Below, one piece after another: positions 18,284-27,600 of a stretch of 64,000 nucleotides of DNA (positions within the stretch are counted from its first letter, which is position 1; each line of letters starts with the position of its first letter). Under the pieces are notes generated by a model, which did no database searches, was not told where the DNA came from, and saw nothing but the letters and a program-made list of their open reading frames with translations. This stretch comes from Methylocystis sp. Its GTDB lineage: Bacteria; Pseudomonadota; Alphaproteobacteria; Rhizobiales; Beijerinckiaceae. Made by a program: the position numbers and the translations under genes. Location of the stretch: the NCBI GenBank assembly GCA_020252485.1, contig JADCCX010000056.1, positions 29,578 through 93,577 on the forward strand, written 5' to 3'.

Positions 18284-19876
18284 ATGAAACGCACTCTCGT
18301 GCTCGCCGCAGCGCTCTTCGCCGGCACAATCCTCAGCTCGTTTTCCGCGGATGCCCGAGCGCTTCGCTGGGCGCGCTCTCAGGACGCAACGACCCTTGAT
18401 CCCCATTCGGGAAATACAGGCCCGAACCATGTGCTCGCTCACAACTTCTACGAGCCGCTCGTCATCCGCGGCTTCGACGGCAAGCTGGTTGGCGCGTTGG
18501 CGACGTCCTGGCGCGTGCTGCCCAACGATCCGACAATCTGGGAATTCAAGCTGCGCCCGGGCGTGAAGTTCCACAACGGCGCCGTGATGACCGCCGACGA
18601 TGTGGTCTTCTCCATGCAGCGCGCCATGAAGCCGGCGGCCGACATGAAGTCCCTGCTGGTCTCGGTCGATACGGTCACCAAGGTCGATGATCTGACGGTG
18701 CAGCTCAAGACGAAAGGGCCCAACGCGCTCCTCGTCAACAATCTCACCAATCTCTTCATCATGAACAAGGCCTGGGCCGAGGCGAACAACGCCGCCGATC
18801 CGCAGAACCTGACGCAGAAGGTCGAGAACGGCGCCACATTGGCCGCCATGGGCACCGGACCCTACAGCCTCGTCTCGCGCCAGCCTGACGTTTCGACCGT
18901 GATGCGCGCCTTCCCCGATTACTGGGACAAGGCCAACATCAAGAACGACTTCACCGAGATCGTCTATCGCCCGATCAAGGAGAACGCGACCCGCATCGCG
19001 GCGCTGCTCTCCGGCGAAATCGATTTCGTCCAGGACCTGCCGCCGCAGGATATCCAGCGCCTGCAGACCACCGATGGCATCACCGTCAACGCTGGTCCTG
19101 AGAACCGCTCGATCTTCTTTGGCATGAATGTCGGCATCCCCGAACTGCGCGGCTCGGATGTCAAAGGCAAGAACCCCTTCGCAGACGTGAGGGTGCGCCA
19201 GGCGATCAACACCGCGATCAACCGCGAGGCGATCCAGCGCGTCACGATGCGCGGCCAGTCAACCCCGCAGGGCACCATCGCAACGCCGTTCATCAACGGC
19301 TACACCAAGGAAATCGACACCTGGCCGAAGCCCGACGTGGCGGCCGCGAAGAAGCTTCTGAGCGATGCCGGCTATCCCAACGGTTTCTCGGTGACGCTGC
19401 ATTGCACCAACGACCGTTATGTGAATGACGAGGGCATCTGCCAGGCCGTGGTGTCGATGCTCGGGCAGATCGGGATCAAGGCGACGCTGGTCGCGCAATC
19501 CCTGCGCGTGCATTTCCCCGCTATCCAGAGGGGCGAATTTGACTTCTACCTGCTGGGTTGGGGCATCCCCACTTTCGACAGCCACTATGTCTTCAATGAT
19601 CTCTATCGGACAAAGACGCCTTCCGCCGGCACCTGGAACGGCACTGGCTACTCGAACGCGGCGCTGGACGCCAAGATCGATGGCCTGAACTCTGAGGTCG
19701 ATATCGCCAAGCGCAATGCGTCAATTGCGGATATCTGGAAAGAGATCCAGGCCAACAACGTCTACGCGCCGGTCCATATGCAGTTCATCGCCTATGCGAC
19801 GCGCAAGGGCTTCTCCATCCCCGTCGACGTGGAGAACACGCCGAAAATGCGCTTCGTCACCAATTCCGGTTCGTAA
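18284..19876 (+). CDS. ABC transporter substrate-binding protein, peptide/SBP_bac_5 family (second copy)
   Basis: This 530-residue periplasmic protein has a signal peptide (MKRTLVLAAALFAGTILSSF, cleavage near ADA-RA) and the SBP family 5 fold: TLDPHSGNTGPNHVLAHNFYEPL, FKLRPGVKFHNGAVMTADDVVFS, NPFADVRVRQAINTAINREA, TNDRYVNDEGICQAVVSML. It is clearly paralogous to the protein at 14203 (both have the NDRYVND...ICQAV block). The ATG at 18284 is chosen over an in-frame ATG at 18239 because AGGAGA precedes it and it begins the signal peptide. Two binding proteins flanking one permease pair suggests two ligands sharing a channel. Confidence 0.9.
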   Translation: MKRTLVLAAALFAGTILSSFSADARALRWARSQDATTLDPHSGNTGPNHVLAHNFYEPLVIRGFDGKLVGALATSWRVLPNDPTIWEFKLRPGVKFHNGAVMTADDVVFSMQRAMKPAADMKSLLVSVDTVTKVDDLTVQLKTKGPNALLVNNLTNLFIMNKAWAEANNAADPQNLTQKVENGATLAAMGTGPYSLVSRQPDVSTVMRAFPDYWDKANIKNDFTEIVYRPIKENATRIAALLSGEIDFVQDLPPQDIQRLQTTDGITVNAGPENRSIFFGMNVGIPELRGSDVKGKNPFADVRVRQAINTAINREAIQRVTMRGQSTPQGTIATPFINGYTKEIDTWPKPDVAAAKKLLSDAGYPNGFSVTLHCTNDRYVNDEGICQAVVSMLGQIGIKATLVAQSLRVHFPAIQRGEFDFYLLGWGIPTFDSHYVFNDLYRTKTPSAGTWNGTGYSNAALDAKIDGLNSEVDIAKRNASIADIWKEIQANNVYAPVHMQFIAYATRKGFSIPVDVENTPKMRFVTNSGS

Positions 19877-19900
19877 GCGCCGGGTACGTTCGATCATGGA

Positions 19901-19926
19901 AAGGCCCGCTCGCGCGGGCCTTTTTT
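19901..19926 (+). terminator. Rho-independent terminator after the importer cluster
   Basis: GGCCCGC, loop TCGC, GCGGGCC, then six T residues (19921-19926), 25 bp after the second binding-protein gene. It is a strong plus-strand terminator, with an AAA tract on the 5' side that could also help end the minus-strand gene at 19948. Confidence 0.9.
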
Positions 19927-19947
19927 CCGGAGTCTGACGCGGTCGTG

Positions 19948-21069
19948 TCAGTTCGCCACGGGCTGGATGATGCTGAGCCAGCGGCAGTCAAGCCGATGCC
20001 GCTCGATGAAGCTCACAAAGGCCTCATCCCCTTTCGCGGCCACGAGCGCGCAGCCGGTGAAATTGCCGGCGTAGCGGCCATCCTGGTCGATATAGGTCCA
20101 GTCCTCGATATCATCCTGTTCGAAGGCGACACGATCGCCGAAGTTCAGCTCCCGGATGACTTCGGGCAGGTTCAGAAGATGGCCATGAAGCTTCGGGTTG
20201 GGCTTCGGCTTGCGCTGCGGCGGGATTTCGAGATCGCCCACCCAAAGGCGTTCCTGCCGCCCCTCGTGACGCAGCATGATCTTGACCGCGTAACTGTGCG
20301 TCCCGGGCGGCGGCTGCTTCGCCTTCCCCAGGAATTTCCGCAGGCTGTTGCGGGCTTGCTGGCGGCCTTCCGGAAGCGAAATCTCGGTGTCGCGGAGCAA
20401 GGGCATCGTGAGACCAGAGAGGGCTTCAGAAATCCGGGCGGTATGAGGCCGAAACAGCGCGCCGCCAAGGTTGAAGCTTGCGACATCAAGCTCCGGCAGC
20501 GCCGGGCCCGCAGCCTCCCGGATGATCCGCTCGACCCATTCCGGACTGATATCGGCCGGAGGCGGCGGCACCTTCACCTGGGGAGGCTCGCCGCGCACGC
20601 CCGTCTCGGCTTTGGGCGCGAGCGCCGCCGGATTCAAGGCCGCCTGCCGGACCGGCGGCTCTGCGTCGGCGACGGGATTCGTGAGGGGCGGCGCTTTGGC
20701 TGCCGTTACCTCGACCGCCGGCCGCCGCGCCGCGCGCGGCTGCGCTGTGGTCCTGGGCGACTCGGGCCGCGGCTGGGACATGGCGACGGGCGGGGATTCG
20801 AAGATTGGCTGCACCGCAGGAAGCGGCGGCGCTGGCGCGGCAACCGGAGGCGCCGCCACCTGGGGCCGGGCAGCCGGGACCGGCGGAGGCGCACCCGCCA
20901 GCACGCGGAAGCCGGCCGTCCCGGCGGCGACCGGGGCGGGCGACAGAACCTGAAATCCCTGGTTCGCCAGCGCCGGCCCCTCCGCGCAGAGCCACGTCAG
21001 GGCTCCGGCCATCAGGGGGCCGGCTGTTCTGGCGGGCCACAGGAACCGGGAACGCAACGGCATTGACAA
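19948..21069 (-). CDS. Secreted proline-rich protein with C-terminal DUF2314 domain
   Basis: The 373-residue product has a hydrophobic signal-like N-terminus (about 14-36, ending ALA). A long low-complexity region rich in proline and alanine follows (about 50-180), then a folded C-terminal part. Residues about 285-365 (RLWVGDLEIPPQ, HGHLLNLPEVIRELNFGDRVAFEQDDIEDWTYID, YAGNFTGCALV) match the DUF2314 pattern. The domain's biochemical role is not known. The middle (about 180-285) shows nothing I recognise. It is a single gene on the minus strand between the importer cluster and malate synthase, with no operon partner. Confidence 0.65.
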   Translation of the reverse strand: MSMPLRSRFLWPARTAGPLMAGALTWLCAEGPALANQGFQVLSPAPVAAGTAGFRVLAGAPPPVPAARPQVAAPPVAAPAPPLPAVQPIFESPPVAMSQPRPESPRTTAQPRAARRPAVEVTAAKAPPLTNPVADAEPPVRQAALNPAALAPKAETGVRGEPPQVKVPPPPADISPEWVERIIREAAGPALPELDVASFNLGGALFRPHTARISEALSGLTMPLLRDTEISLPEGRQQARNSLRKFLGKAKQPPPGTHSYAVKIMLRHEGRQERLWVGDLEIPPQRKPKPNPKLHGHLLNLPEVIRELNFGDRVAFEQDDIEDWTYIDQDGRYAGNFTGCALVAAKGDEAFVSFIERHRLDCRWLSIIQPVAN

Positions 21070-21163
21070 GAAGCCCCCTTACATCTCGCCGTCAAGCATG
21101 CGCGAGGGGCCTTGCCCGCCAATTACTCCAGCGGGCTGCTGCTGAGGATTTTCGCTGCTTCGG

Positions 21164-22762
21164 TTAACCCTTGATCAACTGGTAGGCCGGGGTCGTCAGA
21201 AAGTCGGCGAAATCCGGCGCCAGGGAGAGGTCCCGGAACAGCTTCGCTGCTTCCGGAAAACGGCCCGCATCGTAGTTCGCCGCGCCGATCTCGGCTCGAA
21301 CTCTCGCCAGCTCCTCGTCGTAGACCCTGGCGAACCAGTCGCGGGTCACCGTCTTGCCGCCTTCCAGCCTCACGCCATAATTCACGAATTGCCAGATCTG
21401 CGCGCGGCTGATCTCGGCGGTCGCGGCGTCCTCCATCATATTGTAGATCGGCACCGCGCCGCGGCCCCGCAGCCAGGCTTCGGTGTATTGCACGCCGACG
21501 CGGATGTTCTCGCGGAAGCCTTCTTCCGTACGGGTGCCGGTATGAATCTCGAGCAGATCCTTCGCGGTGATCGAGACATCGTCCCGTTTCTTGTCGAGCT
21601 GGTTCGGCTTGGGCATCAGGCGGTTGAACACCTCCATCGCGACCGGCACGAGGTCGGGATGCGCTACCCAGGTGCCGTCATGTCCGTTACCCGCCTCGCG
21701 CTCCTTGTCGGCTTTCACCTTGGCGAAGGCGGCGGCGTTCGCTTCCGGATTGTTCTTGATCGGAAGCTGCGCGGCCATGCCCCCCATGGCGAAGGCGCCG
21801 CGCTTGTGGCAGGTTTTGATCAGCAGCAGCGAATAGGCATTGAGGAACGCCTTGCCCATCGTCACCTGCGAGCGGTCAGGGAGAATGTAGTTCTTGTTCT
21901 TGGCGAGCTTCTTGATGAACGAGAAGATATAATCCCAGCGGCCGCAATTAAGGCCGACGATATGGTCCTTCAGCTCGAAGAGGATTTCATCCATCTCGAA
22001 GGCGGCCGGCAGCGTCTCGATCAGCACCGTCGCCTTGATGGCGCCGACCTTGAGGCCGAGCTTTTCCTGAGCGTGGACCATCACGTCGTTCCATAGCCGC
22101 GCCTCCTGATGGCTCTCAAGCTTCGGCAGGTAGAAATAGGGGCCGGAGCCGACCGCCAGCGCCTTTTTCGCGTTATGGAAAACATACATGCCGAAATCGA
22201 AGAGCGCGCCGGACATGGGCTCCCCATCGACCGTCACATGCTCTTCCAACAGGTGCCAGCCGCGCGGGCGCACCATCAGCACGGCGGGGTTGGGGCCAAG
22301 CTTGTAGGCTTTGCCTGTGGTCGGGTCGGTGAAGTCGAGTTTGCCGTCCCAGCGGTCCTTAAGGTTGATCTGCCCCTCGATGCAATTGGTCCAGGTCGGC
22401 GAATTCGCATCCTCGAAATCGGTCATGAAGACCTTGGCGCCGCAGTTTAACGCGTTGACAACCATCTTGCGGTCGGTGGGCCCGGTGATCTCGACGCGGC
22501 GATCAAGAAGATCGGCAGGAATCTTGCCGACCTTCCAGTCCCCTTCGCGGATGTGCTTGGTCTCGGGCAGGAAATCCGGTGTCTCGCCCGCATTGAAGCG
22601 CTTCTGCCGCTCGGCCCGGATCGCCAGCAGCCGCTTGCGGGTGGCATCGAAGCGCTTGTGCAGATCGGCGGCGAAGAGCAGCGCGTCGGTCGTGAGAATC
22701 TCGTCGAACCTGGGCTTCAGCGCGCCCTTGACGGAAATGACGGAATTGTCGGTAACGGCCAT
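21164..22762 (-). CDS. aceB: Malate synthase A
   Basis: Malate synthase condenses acetyl-CoA with glyoxylate to make malate, the second step of the glyoxylate shunt needed for growth on acetate or fatty acids. The 532 residues match isoform A rather than the longer G form. Signatures include GAKVFMTDFEDANSPTW, VMVRPRGWHLLEEHVTVDGEPM, ETLPAAFEMDEILFELKDH, VGLNCGRWDYIFSFIKK, and MGGMAAQLPIKNNPEAN with HDGTWVAHP. The ATG at 22762, preceded by GAGGGA, is preferred over one at 22810. Isocitrate lyase is not in the window, so the shunt is not encoded as one operon here. Confidence 0.95.
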   Translation of the reverse strand: MAVTDNSVISVKGALKPRFDEILTTDALLFAADLHKRFDATRKRLLAIRAERQKRFNAGETPDFLPETKHIREGDWKVGKIPADLLDRRVEITGPTDRKMVVNALNCGAKVFMTDFEDANSPTWTNCIEGQINLKDRWDGKLDFTDPTTGKAYKLGPNPAVLMVRPRGWHLLEEHVTVDGEPMSGALFDFGMYVFHNAKKALAVGSGPYFYLPKLESHQEARLWNDVMVHAQEKLGLKVGAIKATVLIETLPAAFEMDEILFELKDHIVGLNCGRWDYIFSFIKKLAKNKNYILPDRSQVTMGKAFLNAYSLLLIKTCHKRGAFAMGGMAAQLPIKNNPEANAAAFAKVKADKEREAGNGHDGTWVAHPDLVPVAMEVFNRLMPKPNQLDKKRDDVSITAKDLLEIHTGTRTEEGFRENIRVGVQYTEAWLRGRGAVPIYNMMEDAATAEISRAQIWQFVNYGVRLEGGKTVTRDWFARVYDEELARVRAEIGAANYDAGRFPEAAKLFRDLSLAPDFADFLTTPAYQLIKG

Positions 22763-22893
22763 CTTCGGATCCCTCGGCATGAGAATGGCCGCTCCATACC
22801 GAAAATGCATTCATTTCCATAGCAAGGGGTAAAGCGAAGGATTATTGCCCAAGCGGCAAGAGTGAGGCCTGAGCCCTTGCTGCGCCTGCAGAA

Positions 22894-23871
22894 TCAGGCG
22901 CCGCCCACGTTCGCCCAGTGCCCGGTCAGCAGGGCGAGCCCCAAGAGCATAACGGCCAGCGCCGCCAGAACCTCAAGGGAGCGGACGAGCCACAGCGCCA
23001 GAGAGCCTCGGCCCGATGCCAGCCTCACGGCTGCCCCCTTGAAGAAAACCGCCAGCGCCGCCACGCCTGCGGTCGTCAGGCCGGTTCCGATCGACATGGC
23101 CGCGACCGCCACAATCCCCGCCCAGTAGACGCCCTGCGTCAAGGTGAAGACGAGAATCAGCAGCGCGCCCGAGCAGGGCCGCAGACCGGCCGCAAAAACC
23201 GCCGCCGCTGCGTCCCGCCGGGACCAGCGCAGCACCGTTTCAGGCGCCGGAATGTGGAAGTGATCGTGCCGGGCGAGCCGGTTGGCCTCTCCGGTCCATA
23301 AGGCCCGCAATCCGGCGAGCTTGCGCAGCAGCAGCCAGAAACCGAAGGCGGCGATGCCTGCATAGCTGATCGTTTCGATCCAGTCGACCGCGCCTGTCAT
23401 CATCTGCCGCGTGCCGCCCAGGACGAGGCCGATGACCGAAACGAGACCGACCGCGACGATGCCCTGCAGGGCCGCTGCCAGCCCGGCGATCATGGCGCCG
23501 CGCTTCAGCGCATCCTCATTGGCGACCACGTAGGAGGCGATGATCGCCTTGCCGTGGCCGGGCCCCGCCGCATGGAACACGCCATAGGCGAAGGCGAGGC
23601 CCGCAAGGCCCCATACCGCGCCGCTGTCCGTCTTGAGCAAGCGCGCCGCGGCGGTCATCGATCGGGTGAAGGCGGCCTGTTGGGCCAGCAGCCATGCGGC
23701 TAGGCCGGAGGCGGGCCGTCCGCCGGCGCCTTCAAGGCCGCCCAGCGAGAATGGGCTTTGCGGTTGCGCGAAAGCGGGGAGGGCGATGATCAGGCAAATG
23801 CCCGGAAGGCCGCAGAGCAACACCGGCCACCATGCTTTTGCCGCCCTCACCCGACCGAAGGTCAGGGACAC
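22894..23871 (-). CDS. Nickel/cobalt exporter, NicO/RcnA family
   Basis: This inner-membrane protein of about 325 residues has roughly six transmembrane helices and the two NicO family signatures: HAAGPGHGKAII and GLRPCSGALLILVF. Members export nickel or cobalt, or take them up in some lineages. The frame is open further upstream, but the likely start is a GTG at 23871 whose codon is followed almost at once by the stop of the DUF1007 gene (GTGTCCCTGA), a 10-bp overlap that would couple translation; a second GTG at 23850 is possible. It is paired with a DUF1007 protein, a frequent companion of NicO transporters. Confidence 0.85.
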   Translation of the reverse strand: MSLTFGRVRAAKAWWPVLLCGLPGICLIIALPAFAQPQSPFSLGGLEGAGGRPASGLAAWLLAQQAAFTRSMTAAARLLKTDSGAVWGLAGLAFAYGVFHAAGPGHGKAIIASYVVANEDALKRGAMIAGLAAALQGIVAVGLVSVIGLVLGGTRQMMTGAVDWIETISYAGIAAFGFWLLLRKLAGLRALWTGEANRLARHDHFHIPAPETVLRWSRRDAAAAVFAAGLRPCSGALLILVFTLTQGVYWAGIVAVAAMSIGTGLTTAGVAALAVFFKGAAVRLASGRGSLALWLVRSLEVLAALAVMLLGLALLTGHWANVGGA

Positions 23872-24500
23872 GCGACAAGGGCCCGATTGCTGAAGGCGCC
23901 CTGGACTTCGGATTTGTTGGTCAGCTGCATGAACATCTGATCGGAGAGCTTGGCGAAGCCGGAGAGATCGGCCTGGCTTGGCCTGCGGATGGTCACCGTA
24001 CATGCGGTCGGCGCCTGTGCCAGCACGACGGCATCCTTCGCTTCATCGAAGGCGAAGGCCACGAAATAGCTTGGATCGCTGACATCGATGCTGAAGGTCT
24101 TGCCGGAGACGGGATTCTTGAGCGGCAAGGACATGAACAAGGTCAGCGCATCGCCGTTCTGCTCGATCCGGTAATTCTGCGGGGTCGTGAACTCCACCCT
24201 CTTGCCGCCGGCTTTCCCCTCGGTGAAGTAACCGAATTCGGCGAGCGATTCGGTGTTGATCCTGGCAAGCTCGGCGAGCTTCTCCGGCAAAAACTTGCCG
24301 TCCGGTCCCTTGGGGAAGCCCATGGTCGCGAACGAGGAATAGCTCTCGTCGAAGGTCCAGACGTGGTTCACACCCAGCACATTGCCCTGTCCGTCATAGA
24401 TGATCTCCGCCTTCGCTGCCACGAACACATGCGGATGCGCTTCAGCCAGCGAAGGCGGCAGCAGGAGGGCGATGGCGAACGAAAGGCGGCGGAACAGCAT
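23862..24500 (-). CDS. DUF1007 family periplasmic protein
   Basis: The 212-residue product has a signal peptide (MLFRRLSFAIALLLPPSLAEA) and the mature start HPHVFVAAKAEI that is typical of DUF1007, followed by WTFDESYSSF. The HPH at the mature N-terminus could bind metal. DUF1007 genes are regularly found next to nickel/cobalt or zinc transporters and probably act as periplasmic partners, although this is inferred from context. It heads the two-gene unit with NicO. A near-perfect 23-bp palindrome lies 111 bp upstream, between this gene and the divergent oxidoreductase. Confidence 0.85.
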   Translation of the reverse strand: MLFRRLSFAIALLLPPSLAEAHPHVFVAAKAEIIYDGQGNVLGVNHVWTFDESYSSFATMGFPKGPDGKFLPEKLAELARINTESLAEFGYFTEGKAGGKRVEFTTPQNYRIEQNGDALTLFMSLPLKNPVSGKTFSIDVSDPSYFVAFAFDEAKDAVVLAQAPTACTVTIRRPSQADLSGFAKLSDQMFMQLTNKSEVQGAFSNRALVACP

Positions 24501-24610
24501 GTTTCTCTTCTAGCAGCCAATTTCAGTGGGCGCCAAACTTGCGGCGCAAGGGAGTTATAGGCACAGTCACTGCGGGGAAAAGATGGCGCTGATTTGACCG
24601 CCCTTTTTGG

Positions 24611-24633
24611 ATATGTCAGTAATACTGTCATAT
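24611..24633. promoter_or_regulatory. 23-bp near-perfect palindrome in the divergent region
   Basis: The left arm ATATGTCAGTA and right arm TACTGTCATAT flank a central A. Ten of eleven pairs match; the only mismatch is T opposite T at the sixth position. It lies 67 bp before the oxidoreductase start and 111 bp before the DUF1007 start. The size and symmetry fit a repressor operator. The regulator is unknown: a metal sensor for the DUF1007/NicO side is one possibility, a regulator of aromatic amino acid catabolism for the other. Confidence 0.55.
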
Positions 24634-24699
24634 TCGGGTGGTGTCGTCGGAATCATCGAATGCGGGCCGCCCGCTCGTCGGGCATGGAGGAGGTCCTTG

Positions 24700-27600
24700 A
24701 TGGCTGTTTCAGTTCAGGAAAAATCCGGCGAGGCAAGCGCGCGGGCGCTGCGCGAGGTGTCGCTCGATGACAAGTATGACCTCGCTAAGCAGCAGGTCTT
24801 CCTGAACGGCACGCAGGCCCTTGTCCGCATGCTGCTGATGCAGAAGGCGCGCGACAAGGCCGCGGGGCTCAACACCGCCGGCTTCGTCTCGGGCTACCGC
24901 GGTTCGCCTCTGGGTGGTCTGGACCAGCAGCTTTTCCGGTCGAAGAAGCAGCTCGCTGCGGCGGAGATCGTCTTTCAGCCTGGCCTGAATGAAGAACTGG
25001 CGGCGACGGCCTGCTGGGGGTCCCAGCAGGCGGAACTCACCGGCGAGGGCAAATACGACGGCGTCTTCGCGCTCTGGTACGGCAAGGGACCCGGCGTCGA
25101 CCGCACGACGGATGTGTTCCGCCATGCCAATATGGCGGGCCCCTCGAAGCACGGCGGCGTGCTGGCGCTGATGGGCGACGACCACACGGCCGAATCCTCG
25201 ACGGTCGCCCACCAGACGGAATTCAACTTCGTCGATACGATGATCCCCATCCTCAATCCCGCCGGCGTGCAGGAGATGCTGGATTACGGGCTCTATGGCT
25301 ATGCCCTGTCCCGCTTCGCGGGCACCTGGACGGCGCTCAAATGCGTCAAGGAGAACGTCGAATCGACCGCTTCCGTCGATGGGTCGCTTGATCGCGTGAA
25401 GATCGTCCTGCCCACGGATTTCGTGATGCCGCCGGGCGGGCTCAATATCCGTCATGAGCTCGACTTCATCGCGCAGGAAGCGCGCCTGCATGAATACAAA
25501 CGTGCGGCGGCTTTGGCCTTCATCAAGGCCAACAAGCTCAACCGGATTGTGATTTCCGGCGGCAAGAATGCGCGGATCGGCATTATCAGCATCGGCAAGA
25601 GCTATCTCGATGTCCGGCAGGCGATGGATGATCTCGGTATCGACGAGGTCGCCGCCAACAAGCTCGGCATCCGGGTCTTCAAGGTGGCTTGTCCCTGGCC
25701 GATGGACCCGGGCGAGCTCATGGACTTCGCCCGCGGCCTCGAAACCGTGATCGTGGTCGAGGAGAAGCGCTCGCTGATCGAGGTGCAGATCAAGGAGGAG
25801 CTTTACGGCACGGGCGTTCAGCCGCAGGTGATCGGCAAGCGCGACGAGCGGGGCGACTGGCTCTTCCCGGTCAAGGGCGCGCTCGATCCCAACGATATCG
25901 CCATTGCTGTCGGCGAGCGGGTGCTGAAATACGCGAAAAGCGACGAGATCGCCGCGAAGGTCTCGGCGCTGCGGCAGGCGCAGGCGCGCCTCGTCGAAAC
26001 TGTCGATGTGGGCACGCGCACCCCCTATTTCTGCTCGGGCTGCCCCCACAACACCTCGACGCGCGTGCCGGAAGGGTCGCGGGCATCGGCGGGCATCGGC
26101 TGCCATTACATGGCGCTGTGGATGGACCGCGACACCGTCGGCTTCACGGCCATGGGCGGCGAGGGTGCGAACTGGGTGGGCGAGTCGCATTTCTCGAAGC
26201 GCAATCACGTTTTCCAGAACCTTGGCGACGGCACCTACAACCATTCCGGCGTGCTGGCGCTGCGCTTCGCGGTCTCGGCCCAAACCAACGTCACCTACAA
26301 GATCCTTTTCAACGATGCCGTCGCCATGACAGGCGGCCAGCACCATGAGGGCAATCTCACCGTCGATATGACAGCCCATCAGGTGCGGGCGGAGGGCGTC
26401 TCCCGCATCGCCATCGTCACGGACGAGCCGGAGAAATATTCGGGCAACGTCACGTTTCCCTCGGGCGCCACCGTGCATCATCGCTCGGAGCTCGACGCCG
26501 TGCAGCGCGAATTGCGTGACATCGACGGTGTGACGGTGGTGATCTACGACCAGACCTGCGCGGCGGAGAAGCGCCGCCGCCGCAAGCGCGGCCTGTTTCC
26601 CGACCCGGACAAGCGCGTGATCATCAATGAGCTTGTCTGCGAGGGCTGCGGCGATTGCGGGGTCAAATCCAACTGCGTCTCGGTGCAGCCGGTCGAGACC
26701 GAATTCGGCCGCAAGCGGCGGATCGACCAGAGCTCCTGCAACAAGGATTTCTCCTGTCAGGATGGTTTCTGCCCCTCCTTCGTCACCGTGCATGGGGCGA
26801 AGATCAAAAAGGCCGAGGGCCTCGCGAAAACGGCGGATGCGCCCGCAACGCTCCCGCCCGAGCCGGTCCTGCCCTCGGTCGAGAAGGAGAACTGGGCCTG
26901 CATCGTCACCGGTGTGGGCGGCACCGGCGTCGTCACCATCGGCGCGATCATCGGCATGGCGGCCCATCTCGAAGGCAAAGGCTGCGGCATGATCGATATG
27001 GCCGGCCTCGCTCAGAAGGGCGGCAGCGTCTATTCGCATGTGAAGGTCGGCCGCAATCCGGATGCGATCAATGCGATCCGCGTCAGCGCCGAGAAGGCGA
27101 GCCTGATCCTTGGCGGCGATCTGGTGGTCTCCGGCACGAAGAAGGTGCTGGCGGCAGTCCGCCAGGGCAAGACGCTGTTTGTCGCCAACACGGCGGAGGT
27201 TTTCGGCGGCGAGTTCACCCGCAATGCCGATTTTTCTCTGCCGGTCGAGCGGCTCAAACGCGCCATCATCGGCGCTGCGGGGCGCGACAAGGTCGCCTTC
27301 GTCGACGCGACGGGCCTCGCCGTGGCGCTCTTCGGCAATTCCATCGCCGCCAACATGTTCCTGCTGGGCTATGCCCATCAGAAGGGCGGCGTGCCGCTCT
27401 CATCTGCCGCCATCGAGCGGGCGATCGAGCTCAACGGCGAAGCGGTGAAGATGAACATTGAGGCCTTCCGCTGGGGCCGCCGGACGGCGCATGATCAGGC
27501 GGCGGTGGAGGCGATGGTCGCCGCCGCGCGGAAGCCGACCGAAACGCGCCATATCTCCGGGACGTTGCAAGAGATGGTGGATCGCCGCGCGGCGTTCCTG

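Noticed and set aside
24709..27378. An 889-codon open frame opposite the indolepyruvate oxidoreductase
   Set aside because: Same mirror effect. The sense protein has intact thiamine and iron-sulphur motifs; the antisense has none.
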